Assembly: GCF_016862315.1 (NCBI RefSeq) | Contig: NZ_BOMS01000100.1 | Span: forward strand, 1-64,000 | Origin: Actinoplanes palleronii | GTDB taxonomy: Bacteria; Actinomycetota; Actinomycetes; Mycobacteriales; Micromonosporaceae | Direction: 5' to 3' | Length of the DNA: 64,000 nucleotides | In this document: positions 31,253 through 40,123 of the stretch, one piece after another | Numbering within the stretch: the stretch's first letter is position 1 | Layout of the letters: each line of letters starts with the position of its first letter | Made by a program: the position numbers and the translations under genes | The notes under the pieces: model-generated | What the model was told of the DNA's origin: nothing | Database searches by the model: none | The model's input: only the letters and a program-made list of their open reading frames with translations

Positions 31253-33412
31253 GTGCTCGACAAGCTGATCATTCAGAAGACGCTCCGCGTGCCGACGAGC
31301 ACGGGTGCGGCCGGCGACGGCGCTCCGGTGGCCCGGCAGCTCGACGCGGCGCTGCTCGACGCCGGGTTCTCGGCGTCGCGGGCGCTGCTGGAGCACGTCG
31401 GCGCGCTGGCGCCCGGCGCGGCCATGGACCTCGCCGTCACCACGGTGGCCGCGGTCCGCGAGCTGGTCGGCGACCACGTGCAGCACAACGCGTACTTCCT
31501 GGGTTTCCCGCACGACGTGCCGGACACCGTCGAGTTCTGGACCGACTGCCTGCGGGCGGCCGTGCTCACCGGCGGCGGCAAGGTCAGCGACGAGCGGCTG
31601 CGCGACGCGGTCCTGACCGGCGGGGTGAACCTGCTGGAGCTGCCGGGGTACGGCCGGTACCAGCACACCTACGCCGACCTGCTGGCCGCGCACGACGACC
31701 TGATCGCCTCGGCCGGTGACCGGCTGACCGTGCTGCACCTCGGTGACACCGCCGAGGTGGAGGCGCAGCGGCTCTACCTGGCCATGGCCGGCAGCTCGAC
31801 GCCGCTCGGCGAGGCGGACCTGGTCATCCTCGGCGAGTTGGCGCAGGCCTGTGCGGACGGTGCGCAGCCCGCCGACATCCCGGTGCGGGAGAACCGTGCC
31901 GTGCTCAACGCGGTCCGGCTCGTGCAGGGCCGGCCGCTGGTCGCCGTGGACACCACGACCGACGTGCTGCGCCTGGCCTGCCAGGTCTCCGGCGGCGACC
32001 CGGCGCTGCTCACGCCGACCAGGTTCCGGGCGTTCCCGCGCCGGGAACGCCGGGTCCTGCTGACCGCTCTGAACGAGGTCGTCGGCGCGAGCCCGGCCAA
32101 GCTCGGTGATGTCGCGCGCCACGCGGAACGCTGGAAGCGGCTCGGCGAACGGCTGCACCCGCACGAATACGCCCAGTGGCCGCACGCGCAGGAGGTCTTC
32201 ACCGTCGCGCGCGGCGAGCGCCGGGTGTCCACCCTGGCCGGTCGGGCCGAAGCCGCCGTCCGGGCCGGGGAGATCGCGCCGGCCGCGGCGGTGCTGTCGG
32301 CCGCGCCGGGTCTGCTGCTGCGGTCCGCGGACCGGCTGCTGCGCCTCGCGCCGGCGGCCGAGCGGGACGCGGTGGTCGACGCGGTCACCGGTGCGCTCGG
32401 CACCGCGTCCGGCCGGGTGCTGTGCTCGCTGCGGGAGCACGTCGGCAACCGGCTGACGCGCGCGTCGGCCCGGATGTACGCGAGCCGCTCGCGGAACGCC
32501 TGGATCGGCCCGGACCAGCGACCGCCGCTGCCGCCGGAGCTCGTCGCCGACCTGTCCGCGCGGCTGGACGCCGAGATCGGCGCCCGGCTGCCGGTGTGGG
32601 ACCGCCCGCTGCTGGTGGATCCGGACGTGCTCGACGTCGCGCTGCCGCTGTCCGGCAAGGCGGCCGAGGGCGGGTTCGCGGTGCTGCCGCGGGGTTCGCG
32701 CGCCGCGGTCTCCGGTGAGCTGCTGCGCTTCTTCACGTACTGGCGGCAGACCGCTCGGACCACCGACTTCGACCTGTCGGTGCTGCTGCTCGACGACGAG
32801 TTCCGCAGCGCCGGCCAGGTGTCCTGGACCAACTACCACCACGGCGGGGCGGTGCACTCCGGTGACATCACCAACGCTCCGGACGGCGCGACCGAGTTCA
32901 TCGACGTGCCGCTGACGATCGGCGGGCTGTACGTGGTCCCGCAGGTCAACATCTACTCCGGTGAGTCGTTCGACGAGGTGGCCGAGTCGATGTTCGGTTA
33001 CCAGACCCGGACGAAGAAGCAGCGTGGTGCCCCGTTCGACGCCCGGACCGTCCGGGCGCGCTCGCAGATGCGCGGGCCGGGCCGGGTCGCGCTGCCGATG
33101 GTGTTCGCCAAGGGCCCGGACGGCTGGGAGGCGATCTGGCTGCACCTGTACCTGCGGGGCCGGGCGTCGTTCAACCGGGTGGAGGGCAACGCGTTCTCCA
33201 CGGCCGACCGGGTGCGGGCGCTGGTCGAGCGGCAGTACCTGACCATGTCCTACCTCGTCGACCGGTGGCGCGAGCGCGGCGAGGTGCGGGTGTGGGACGG
33301 CTCTGTGCCGGACGAACCGGTCACGTTCGTCGGCCTCGAGGCGCCGGACGGGCTGCCGGAGGGGTCGGAGATCTATGCGCTGGATCGGCTCAGTGAGCTG
33401 ATCCCGGCGTAA
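31253..33412 (+). CDS. Large TerD-domain protein (SCO0854-like)
   Basis: This 719-aa cytoplasmic protein has a long helical N-terminal part (about 1-500). It is followed by a TerD-like calcium-binding beta domain, seen in RTTDFDLSVLLLDDEF, VSWTNYHHGG and the HSGDITNAPDG segment (about residues 500-560), and by YVVPQVNIYSGESFDE. The D-x-D-L-S and G-D-(I/N)-x-x-(A/G) features are those of the tellurite-resistance TerD family. From memory the layout matches the MXAN_6230/SCO0854 family, but I see no clear RING cysteines here. Its job is unknown; Ter proteins are linked to metal and phage stress. GTG 31253 follows GGGGGAG. A hairpin terminator lies 83 nt after the stop. Confidence 0.7.
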   Translation: MLDKLIIQKTLRVPTSTGAAGDGAPVARQLDAALLDAGFSASRALLEHVGALAPGAAMDLAVTTVAAVRELVGDHVQHNAYFLGFPHDVPDTVEFWTDCLRAAVLTGGGKVSDERLRDAVLTGGVNLLELPGYGRYQHTYADLLAAHDDLIASAGDRLTVLHLGDTAEVEAQRLYLAMAGSSTPLGEADLVILGELAQACADGAQPADIPVRENRAVLNAVRLVQGRPLVAVDTTTDVLRLACQVSGGDPALLTPTRFRAFPRRERRVLLTALNEVVGASPAKLGDVARHAERWKRLGERLHPHEYAQWPHAQEVFTVARGERRVSTLAGRAEAAVRAGEIAPAAAVLSAAPGLLLRSADRLLRLAPAAERDAVVDAVTGALGTASGRVLCSLREHVGNRLTRASARMYASRSRNAWIGPDQRPPLPPELVADLSARLDAEIGARLPVWDRPLLVDPDVLDVALPLSGKAAEGGFAVLPRGSRAAVSGELLRFFTYWRQTARTTDFDLSVLLLDDEFRSAGQVSWTNYHHGGAVHSGDITNAPDGATEFIDVPLTIGGLYVVPQVNIYSGESFDEVAESMFGYQTRTKKQRGAPFDARTVRARSQMRGPGRVALPMVFAKGPDGWEAIWLHLYLRGRASFNRVEGNAFSTADRVRALVERQYLTMSYLVDRWRERGEVRVWDGSVPDEPVTFVGLEAPDGLPEGSEIYALDRLSELIPA

Positions 33413-33494
33413 CGACTGTCGAGGTCATGCGGGAGCTTCCTTCTATCCGTAACTATCACGGCTCACATTTAGCTCCCGCGCTCTCCTCGATCAC

Positions 33495-33520
33495 GCCGGC
33501 CCCGGGCAACCGGGGCCGGC
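33495..33520 (+). terminator. Terminator hairpin, 11-bp perfect stem, GCAA loop
   Basis: Arms GCCGGCCCCGG (33495-33505) and CCGGGGCCGGC (33510-33520) are perfect complements around the stable tetraloop GCAA. It follows the TerD-domain gene and precedes the 85-aa gene. Confidence 0.8.
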
Positions 33521-33548
33521 GGCCTAGCCACCGCACCTACGGGAGACC

Positions 33549-33806
33549 ATGGAAGTCAACGAGTTCTACTGGTACAGCCGCCAGATCACCGACCAGCTCG
33601 CACCCAGGATCAGCCCGAAGTACCGGCCGATGATCCTGGCCTCCGCCGGTGCCGGGGCCTGGGACCTGGTGATCCCGACGCTCGTCGGCGCCCTGTCGGA
33701 GGAGGACGTCGTGATCACCACGGCGGAGAAGGGCGCGCTGCGGGAGCTCATGGAGTTCCGCCGGGAGCCTCTGACCTACCTGGAGCGGATCCGGACCTCG
33801 GACTGA
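33549..33806 (+). CDS. Small hypothetical protein, 85 aa
   Basis: This compact 85-aa protein (MEVNEFYWYSRQITDQLAPR at the start, then a hydrophobic middle AGAWDLVIPTLVGALSEEDV and a helical end) is of no family I recognise. It has no signal peptide; the middle segment is too short and mixed for a clear membrane helix. Codon use is typical of the region, and GGGAGA precedes ATG 33549 by 4 nt. It lies between two hairpin terminators (33495-33520 and 33824-33848), so it is transcribed alone. Confidence 0.75.
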   Translation: MEVNEFYWYSRQITDQLAPRISPKYRPMILASAGAGAWDLVIPTLVGALSEEDVVITTAEKGALRELMEFRREPLTYLERIRTSD

Positions 33807-33823
33807 CGGCCGAAGCGCAGCTC

Positions 33824-33848
33824 GGGCCCCTCCCGGTCGGAAGGGCCC
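33824..33848 (+). terminator. Terminator hairpin after the 85-aa gene
   Basis: GGGCCCCTCC (33824-33833) pairs with GGAAGGGCCC (33839-33848) at 9 of 10 positions around a 5-nt loop. It separates the small gene from the GH13 gene. Confidence 0.65.
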
Positions 33849-33881
33849 TTCACCGCGAGCGCGGTCCGTACCATCTCGGTC

Positions 33882-35528
33882 ATGGGCCGAGAATGGTTTG
33901 CCGACGCCGTCCTCTACGAGATCTACCCGCAGTCGTTCGCCGACGCGAACGGTGACGGTGTCGGCGACCTGCAGGGCGTCATCGCGCGCCTGGACCACAT
34001 CGCGTCGCTCGGCGTGAACGTCATCTGGTTCAACCCGTGCTTCGCCTCGCCGTTCGTCGACGCGGGCTACGACGTCGCCGACTACTGCCTGATCGCGCCG
34101 CGTTACGGCACCAACGACGACCTGGTCGAGCTGGTCGTCCGGGCGCGGGAGCGCGGCATCCGGGTGATGCTCGACCTGGTCGCCGGGCACACCTCGATCG
34201 AGCACGCCTGGTTCCAGCGCGAGCTGGCCGCCGACGGCCCGGACCCGGAGGGCGACCGCTACGTCTGGTGCGAAGAACTGCCCAGCGCGGCGTGGAGCAA
34301 CCAGACCCCGGGCACCCCGGCCTGGGTGCGCTCGCCGGGCCCACGCCCGGGTTACTACCTGAAGAACTTCTACGACGAGCAGCCCGCGCTCAACTTCGGC
34401 TGGGTGCGCGGCGCCGGCGACGCGTCCTGGCGGGATCCGATCGACGCGCCCGGGCCGCTGCGCAACCGGCAGGCGCTCCGCGACATCATCGCGTTCTGGC
34501 TCGACCGGGGTGTCGCCGGGTTCCGGGTCGACATGGCGTTCTCACTGATCAAGGACGAGCAGGTGGCCGAGGGTCTGGCCGCCACGGTGGCGATCTGGCG
34601 CGAGATCCGCGACTGGCTGGACGTCGCCTATCCGGACGCCGTGCTGATCCCGGAGGGCACCGAGCCGCGCACCGCCGAGCCGACCGCGTTCGACGCCGAC
34701 TTCTTCCTGGTCATCCACGACGAGCACGGCAGCCTCTTCGACAACCACTACGCGGGGGTGCTGCCGTTCCACGAGGTGCGGGAGCCGTTCTTCGACGCCG
34801 CCGGCAAGGGTGGCACCCGGGTCTTCCTCGACGCGTGGGACGCGGCCCGGGCCGCCGACCCGCAGCGGCTGATCGTGATGGCGACCGCGGACCACGACTA
34901 CGACCGGCTCTGCTGCGGGCCGCGCACCGCCGAGCAGCTCGGCGCCGCGCTGACGTTCCTGTTCACCTGGGGCAGCGTGCCGTGCCTGTACTACGGCGAC
35001 GAGATCGGCATGCGGTACCTGCCGGGGATGCCGGACGTGGAGGGCGCGGTGTGCAACCCGGCGTACAACCGGGCCGGCTGCCGGACCCCGATGCAGTGGG
35101 ACGCGGGGCCCAACGCCGGGTTCTCCACGGCCGACCCGGCCCGGCTCTACCTGCCGGTCGACCCGGCGGCGGACCGGCCCACGGTGGCCGCGCAGGACGG
35201 CGACCCGGCCTCGACGCTCACCCTGGTCCGCGAGCTGCTCGCGCTGCGGCGGGCCACACCGGCGCTGCGGACCCGGGCGAGCATCCGGGTGGTCCATGAG
35301 GGCTACCCGTTCGCGTACGTGCGCGGCAAGTCGCACCTGGTCGTCGTCAACCCGCGCCGGGAGCCGGCCACACTGACCGCCCCGGAGGTGGTCGGTGCCA
35401 CCGTGCTGCTCGGCGCGGGTGTCGAGGCGACCGCGGACGGGCTGGTGGTGGCCGGTTTCGGCTACGGCATCCTGAACGGGTTGGCGCCGAGCGCGGCGAG
35501 CAGGAACCAGGCCGTCGCGCCGGTGTGA
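33882..35528 (+). CDS. GH13 alpha-amylase-family enzyme (trehalose synthase/alpha-glucosidase-like)
   Basis: This 548-aa cytoplasmic enzyme has the GH13 barrel motifs. They are LYEIYPQSFADANGDGVGDL at the start, the nucleophile Asp in GFRVDMAF (near 217), the acid Glu in LIPEGTEP (near 257) and the His-Asp pair in ATADHDYD (near 337). The domain-B region includes NFYDEQPALNF, typical of oligo-1,6-glucosidase and trehalose synthase relatives. Exact specificity is unknown. It has no signal peptide, so it acts on imported or storage alpha-glucans. A -10-like TACCAT ends 7 nt before ATG 33882, so the mRNA may be leaderless. Its final 67 nt overlap the end of the convergent Tat-exported gene. Confidence 0.88.
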   Translation: MGREWFADAVLYEIYPQSFADANGDGVGDLQGVIARLDHIASLGVNVIWFNPCFASPFVDAGYDVADYCLIAPRYGTNDDLVELVVRARERGIRVMLDLVAGHTSIEHAWFQRELAADGPDPEGDRYVWCEELPSAAWSNQTPGTPAWVRSPGPRPGYYLKNFYDEQPALNFGWVRGAGDASWRDPIDAPGPLRNRQALRDIIAFWLDRGVAGFRVDMAFSLIKDEQVAEGLAATVAIWREIRDWLDVAYPDAVLIPEGTEPRTAEPTAFDADFFLVIHDEHGSLFDNHYAGVLPFHEVREPFFDAAGKGGTRVFLDAWDAARAADPQRLIVMATADHDYDRLCCGPRTAEQLGAALTFLFTWGSVPCLYYGDEIGMRYLPGMPDVEGAVCNPAYNRAGCRTPMQWDAGPNAGFSTADPARLYLPVDPAADRPTVAAQDGDPASTLTLVRELLALRRATPALRTRASIRVVHEGYPFAYVRGKSHLVVVNPRREPATLTAPEVVGATVLLGAGVEATADGLVVAGFGYGILNGLAPSAASRNQAVAPV

Positions 35529-36697
35529 AGGCTCGCGTAGTAAAGGTCGCCGAACCCGGTGTCGAGCCCATCGCTGGACGCCGCCGGCACCCCCAGGCCG
35601 GCGCCCTGGGCGCGCGCGATGTTCCAGAGCAGCCGCTTGCCGAGCAGGTCGTCGCCCTTGGCGCGGCGCACCCGCAGGGCCAGAGCGGTCTGCGCGGTGC
35701 CCTCCAGCCACACCTTGCTCACGTCGGCGTCGCTGAAGCTGATCCCGGTGATCCCGGCGTCCTGCGCGGCCAGGTGGTCGAGCACCCAGGTGACCGACCG
35801 GCGGTAGCGGTCGTCGAGGGTGGCCAGGTAGGCCCAGGTCTGCACGTCCTCCGGGATCGGGTTGCGGTTGACCGTGACGCCGTCCGGGTCGGTGCCGGTC
35901 CACAGGTGCCCGGACGCCGGATCCTGCATGGCGGCGACGAACGCGAACGCGTGCCGGGCCCGTGCGCTCCAGCTGCGGTCCCCGGTGAGCTGGGCGAGCA
36001 TCGTGAAGAACGCGCCGGCGTCGATGTTGTGCTCGGTGGCCTTGAAGGTGAGCGGCTGATCGTCCGCGGTCCGCCCGCCGGTGTAGCCGAAGCTGGTGTA
36101 GGTGTGCTCGTGGATCCAGGTCGCGGCGCGCAGGGCGCCGGTCAGGAAGCGGCGCTGCCGGGTCCGCGCGTACAGGTGCGCGAACGCCATCCCGGCCCAG
36201 GCCTGATTGCCGGTGTACGCGGCCGGCGAGCCGATGTCGAGCACGCCGGTCAGCGTGGTGAACGAGTCCGGCTGATAGGACGCGCGGGTGCGCCCGTCGT
36301 CGATCGGGTCGTGCTGCTGGGCGTAGAGCAGGGTGTCGCCGAGCACCGTCGCGCGCCGCACGTCGTCGCGCTCGCCCCGGGCCAGCCACGCCATGATCAC
36401 CAGTGCGTCGTCGTAGGTGAACGAGCTGACGAACGTCCACGTCGGCGTCTCGAAGAAGCCACCGGTGTAGCTGCGGGGCACGCGCAGGGCGCTGCCCGTA
36501 CCGTACTCATCGAATTTGATCTTTAAAAAATCAAACGCCTGGTGTACGGAGATCGCGCTGGCGCCCCTGATCCAGCCGGGTGCGGTCGCCCGCGCCGGGC
36601 TGGTCGGCAGCACCGCGCCGGTGAGCAGGGCGGTGAACGTGCTGGACGCACCGACCAGCAGCGACCGCCGGCTGGTGCTGGAGGACTGCGCTGTCAT
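35462..36697 (-). CDS. Tat-exported (alpha/alpha)-barrel-like protein
   Basis: This 411-aa protein has a Tat signal peptide: SRRSLLVGA at residues 9-17, a hydrophobic core and cleavage near SPARATA. The mature part is a chain of helical hairpins with aromatic/acidic loops (YDDALVIMAWLARGE, YTGNQAWAGMAFAHLYA, DGLDTGFGDLYYASLHTGA), the style of six-hairpin glycosidases and related carbohydrate-active proteins. No catalytic pair can be assigned with confidence. It ends the sugar-uptake gene group: it starts 8 nt after the GH20 hexosaminidase stop on the same strand, so it may act on the same extracellular amino-sugar polymer. GGAG precedes ATG 36697. Confidence 0.72.
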   Translation of the reverse strand: MTAQSSSTSRRSLLVGASSTFTALLTGAVLPTSPARATAPGWIRGASAISVHQAFDFLKIKFDEYGTGSALRVPRSYTGGFFETPTWTFVSSFTYDDALVIMAWLARGERDDVRRATVLGDTLLYAQQHDPIDDGRTRASYQPDSFTTLTGVLDIGSPAAYTGNQAWAGMAFAHLYARTRQRRFLTGALRAATWIHEHTYTSFGYTGGRTADDQPLTFKATEHNIDAGAFFTMLAQLTGDRSWSARARHAFAFVAAMQDPASGHLWTGTDPDGVTVNRNPIPEDVQTWAYLATLDDRYRRSVTWVLDHLAAQDAGITGISFSDADVSKVWLEGTAQTALALRVRRAKGDDLLGKRLLWNIARAQGAGLGVPAASSDGLDTGFGDLYYASLHTGATAWFLLAALGANPFRMP

Positions 36698-36705
36698 GGG
36701 TCTCC

Positions 36706-38316
36706 TCACGAGGGGCTGATGTTCGCGACCAGCTGGGCGATGTGCACGGTGCGCTGCTCGCGGGTCTGCGGGCGGCCGGGCACCCCGGGCCGGGTCTGCC
36801 AGGGCAGCGGGCCGTCGGCGTGCCGGTACTCCACACCGAGCGCGTCGAGGCGGGCCAGGTGGTGGCGCAGCCGCGGCTCGAACTCGGCGAAGTCCCGGTC
36901 GCCGGAGGTCCACAGCGCCTCGGCGACCGCGCACAGCCGGGGGAAGGCCAGGTAGTCGACGGTGCGCGGGGAGTCGGCGTGCTCGGTCCACAGGTTCGCC
37001 TGGCCGCCGAGGATGTGCCGGGCCTGTTCCGGGCTCAGCTGCGGCGGGACCGGGTCGAACGCGTACACGTCCCGCAGGGTCAGCGGGATGGAGACCGGGA
37101 TGGGTTCGTCGGGCGACTCGGACTGGCGGTAGTCCAGGTAGACCAGGTCGTCCGGGCAGGCGACCACGTCGTGGCCGCGCCGGGCGGCGGCGACCGCACC
37201 GGTCATGCCGCGCCAGGACGCGACGGTGGCGCCCGGGCCCAGGTCACCCTCGAGGATCTCGTCCCAGCCGAACAGCCGGCGGCCGGCCGCGGTCAGGTGC
37301 TCGTCGAGGCGGCCGATGAACCAGGCCTGCAGCTGCTCCTCCCCCGCGATGCCCAGCTCGGCCATCCGCGCCCGGGTGCGCGGGTCGGCGCGCCACTGGC
37401 CCTTCGGGCACTCGTCGCCGCCGACGCCGATGTACCGCGACGGGAACAGCGCGAGCACCTCGTCGAGCACGCCGGTGAAGAAGCCCACGGTGGACTCCTC
37501 GACGTTGAGGATGTTCGGGCTGATCCCCCAGCGGGTCCAGACGTCCAGGGGCTGACCGGTGACGCCGAGCTCCGGGTAGGCGGCCAGGGCGGCCTGCACG
37601 TGGCCCGGCGACTCGATCTCCGGGACGACCGTGATGAAGCGGTCGGCGGCGTAGGCGACGATCTCCCGTACGTCCGCCTGGGTGTAGAAACCACCGTGCG
37701 GGCGGCCGTCGCCGCGCGCCGAGCGGACCGCGCCGACCTGGCTCTCCCGGCGCCACGCGCCGACCTCGGTGAGCCGCGGATAGCGTGTGATCTCCAGGCG
37801 CCAGCCCTGGTCGTCGGTGAGGTGCCAGTGCAGGGTGTTCAGCCGGTGCAGTGCCATCAGGTCGATGAAGCGCAGCACGTCGTGCTTGGGCAGGAAGTGC
37901 CGGGCGACGTCGAGCATCGCCCCGCGCCAGGCGAACCGGGGCGCGTCGTGCACCCGCACGGCCGGCACCGCCCAGCGCTGCCCGGCGACCGGCGCGCGGC
38001 GGTAGACCGTGGGCGGCAGCAGTTGCAGCAGGGCCTGGCAGCCGTAGAACACGCCGGCCGGGTCACCGCCGGCGATGGTGGCCCGCTCCGGGGTGACGTC
38101 GAGGCGGTACGCCTCCGGGCCCAGGTCGGCGGCGAGTTCCAGGGTGATGGTGGCCCGCGCCGCGGTCGGCAGCGGCAGGCCGGTCGCCGGGCGCAGCGCC
38201 TGCTGCAGCCAGGCCAGCACCCCGCCGAGCTGATCGGATGCGGACACGGTGGTGCCGTGGTCAAGGACGAGCTCACCGTCGCTCGTGACGAGGGAGAGCG
38301 GGCGTGGGGTCAGCAC
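36706..38316 (-). CDS. GH20 beta-N-acetylhexosaminidase
   Basis: This 536-aa enzyme releases terminal N-acetylglucosamine from chito-oligosaccharides or related glycans. The N-terminal GH20b domain spans about 1-125 and the catalytic barrel starts at RFAWRGAMLDVARHF. The substrate-assisted Asp-Glu pair is in GVGGDECPKG near residue 300, and the WHLTDDQGWR and FGWDEI motifs are typical of family 20. No signal peptide is visible, so it is intracellular and should act on imported sugars. GTG 38316 lies 8 nt after the stop of the ABC permease gene. The order substrate-binding protein, two permeases, GH20 is that of dasABC-dasD in Streptomyces, which supports chitobiose as the transported sugar. 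Confidence 0.9.
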   Translation of the reverse strand: MLTPRPLSLVTSDGELVLDHGTTVSASDQLGGVLAWLQQALRPATGLPLPTAARATITLELAADLGPEAYRLDVTPERATIAGGDPAGVFYGCQALLQLLPPTVYRRAPVAGQRWAVPAVRVHDAPRFAWRGAMLDVARHFLPKHDVLRFIDLMALHRLNTLHWHLTDDQGWRLEITRYPRLTEVGAWRRESQVGAVRSARGDGRPHGGFYTQADVREIVAYAADRFITVVPEIESPGHVQAALAAYPELGVTGQPLDVWTRWGISPNILNVEESTVGFFTGVLDEVLALFPSRYIGVGGDECPKGQWRADPRTRARMAELGIAGEEQLQAWFIGRLDEHLTAAGRRLFGWDEILEGDLGPGATVASWRGMTGAVAAARRGHDVVACPDDLVYLDYRQSESPDEPIPVSIPLTLRDVYAFDPVPPQLSPEQARHILGGQANLWTEHADSPRTVDYLAFPRLCAVAEALWTSGDRDFAEFEPRLRHHLARLDALGVEYRHADGPLPWQTRPGVPGRPQTREQRTVHIAQLVANISPS

Positions 38317-38324
38317 GGTGGAAC

Positions 38325-39152
38325 CTAGCCCTTCACGGCGCCGGCGGACATTCCGGCGACGAGGTTGCGCTGAATGATCAGGAAGAAGACGACGACGGGC
38401 ACCGAGAACAGCACGGAGGCCGCCATCTGCCCGCCGAAGTCGGTGCCGGTGTGCGGATTGGTGAACGAGGCCAGCCACACCGGCAACGTGTAGCGGCTCT
38501 GGTCCTGCATGAACGTGTACGCGAACAGGTAGTCGTTCCACGCCGCGATGAAGGCGAAGATGCTGGTCGAGATGACCCCCGGTGCCACCAGCGGGAACAG
38601 CACACTGACCAGCACCCGCCAGGTGGTCGCGCCGTCGATCTGGGCGGCCTCCTCGATCTCGGCCGGGATCGCCACGAAGAAGCCGCGCATCACCCAGATC
38701 GAGAACGGCAGCACGGTCGCGACGTACGCCAGGATCAGCGCCGCGTACGTGCCGAGCAGGTCCAGGCTGTTGAACATCACGAACATCGGGATCAGCAGCG
38801 CGGTGCCGGGCAGCATCTGCACGGCCAGGATCACGACCATGATGGTGCGCCGGCCGGTGAACCGGAACCTCGACAGCGCAGCCGCGGCGAAGATGCCCAG
38901 CACGATCGAGGCCAGCACGGTCACCGCGACCACGATCAGGCTGTTGCGCAGGTCGGTGAGGAACTGGTCCTGGCCGACCGCGTTGCGGAAGTTCTCCCAC
39001 GTGGCGTGCTCCGGCAGGAAGTGCGGCGTCGAGGTCATCACTTCCGGTCGCGGCTTGAACGCCGTGTTGACCATCCAGTAGACCGGGAAGACCCACACCA
39101 GGCAGAAGATCGCCGCGAGGGTGTTGACCACCCAGCGCCCACGACGGCTCAC
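38325..39152 (-). CDS. Sugar ABC transporter permease (MalG/DasC type)
   Basis: This 275-aa protein has six membrane helices. The EAA loop EAAQIDGATTWRVLVSVLFP lies near residue 185, matching carbohydrate-uptake permeases of the CUT1 family. GTG 39152 overlaps the stop of the partner permease by 4 nt (GTGA) and follows GGAGGACCT. No ATPase gene is in the operon, so it must use a shared MsiK-type ATPase encoded elsewhere, as DasABC does in Streptomyces. Confidence 0.9.
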   Translation of the reverse strand: MSRRGRWVVNTLAAIFCLVWVFPVYWMVNTAFKPRPEVMTSTPHFLPEHATWENFRNAVGQDQFLTDLRNSLIVVAVTVLASIVLGIFAAAALSRFRFTGRRTIMVVILAVQMLPGTALLIPMFVMFNSLDLLGTYAALILAYVATVLPFSIWVMRGFFVAIPAEIEEAAQIDGATTWRVLVSVLFPLVAPGVISTSIFAFIAAWNDYLFAYTFMQDQSRYTLPVWLASFTNPHTGTDFGGQMAASVLFSVPVVVFFLIIQRNLVAGMSAGAVKG

Positions 39153-40117
39153 AGGTCCTCCCCCGATCGGAGCAGATTGCGGATGTAGACCGCGGTCAGC
39201 GCGAGCAGCAGCAGCGTGGTGACCACCGAGATCGCCGCGCCTTGGCCGATGTGGAAGCCGACGAACGCGGTCTTGTAGGTGAAGACGCCGAGCGTCGCGG
39301 TGGCGTCGCCGGGACCACCACGGGAGACCAGCCAGATCTGGTTGAACACGTTGTAGTCCCAGATCACCGACAGGATCGTGACCAGCAGCAGGGTCGGCCG
39401 CAGGTGTTGCAGCGTGACCAGGCGGTAGACCGCGAACTCGGTCGCGCCGTCGAGCCGGGCCGCCTCCTGGTACTCCTTCGGCACCTGACTCTCCGCGGCG
39501 TTGAGGGTCAGCGCGATGAACGGCACCGCCTGCCACACGATCAGGAGCCAGATCGACGCGTACGCCCTGGCCGGGTCCTGCGCCCAGTTCAGGTCGGTGG
39601 TGTCGCCGAAGATCCGCACCTGGTCCAGCGCCCAGTTGACGACGCCGTACCCGGGCTGGAACAGCCAGTTCCAGACCAGCGACGACGCCACGTTCGGCAT
39701 CGCCCAGGCCACGATCAGCACCACCGTGACGGTGTAGCGCCACCAGCGGCCGAGCCGGACGAGCAGGTGCGAGACGCCCATCCCGATCAGCACGCTGCCG
39801 GCCACCATCGCCGTGGTGAACAGCACGGTCCGCAGCAGCGACGCCCAGAACGTCGGGTCGGCCAGCAGGTCGCGGTACTGCTCGACGCCGACGTAGGAGT
39901 ACGCGCCGGTGAACAGGGTCCGCTGGTTGTAGTCGGTGAACGAGGTGAACAGCAGGAAGCCGATCGGCGCGAGCGTCACGACGGCGAGCACCAGGCCCGC
40001 GGGACTCAGCAGCCACAGCGGCGCCAGGTTGCGCCGGCGGCGGGACCCCGGCCGGGGCCGGGGTGGTGCGGCCGGCGGGGCGCCGGCCGCATCACGTCGT
40101 GCGGTGGTGACGGGCAT
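39149..40117 (-). CDS. Sugar ABC transporter permease (MalF/DasB type)
   Basis: This 322-aa protein has a proline/arginine-rich cytoplasmic N-terminus (residues 1-33) and six membrane helices. The EAA loop EAARLDGATEFAVYRLVTL lies near 220. It forms the translocation pore with the permease encoded next, to which it is coupled by a 4-nt overlap. It starts 6 nt after the stop of the substrate-binding lipoprotein gene. The CUT1 family and gene order indicate import of an oligosaccharide, probably chitobiose-like. Confidence 0.9.
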   Translation of the reverse strand: MPVTTARRDAAGAPPAAPPRPRPGSRRRRNLAPLWLLSPAGLVLAVVTLAPIGFLLFTSFTDYNQRTLFTGAYSYVGVEQYRDLLADPTFWASLLRTVLFTTAMVAGSVLIGMGVSHLLVRLGRWWRYTVTVVLIVAWAMPNVASSLVWNWLFQPGYGVVNWALDQVRIFGDTTDLNWAQDPARAYASIWLLIVWQAVPFIALTLNAAESQVPKEYQEAARLDGATEFAVYRLVTLQHLRPTLLLVTILSVIWDYNVFNQIWLVSRGGPGDATATLGVFTYKTAFVGFHIGQGAAISVVTTLLLLALTAVYIRNLLRSGEDL

Positions 40118-40123
40118 GCCGGG

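Noticed and set aside
30196..31272. Minus-strand frame with ...PPGTRTPNLPIPN...DALPTELATP
   Set aside because: This is antisense of the interrupted tRNA and of repeats; such peptide strings are well-known artefacts of tRNA loci.
31181..33145. Long minus-strand frame opposite the TerD-domain gene
   Set aside because: It is a GC-bias shadow: the plus strand has the proper codon bias, ribosome site and TerD motifs.
33427..33633. 68-aa plus-strand frame over the terminator hairpin
   Set aside because: It spans the 33495-33520 terminator, has basic low-complexity sequence and conflicts with the better 85-aa gene.
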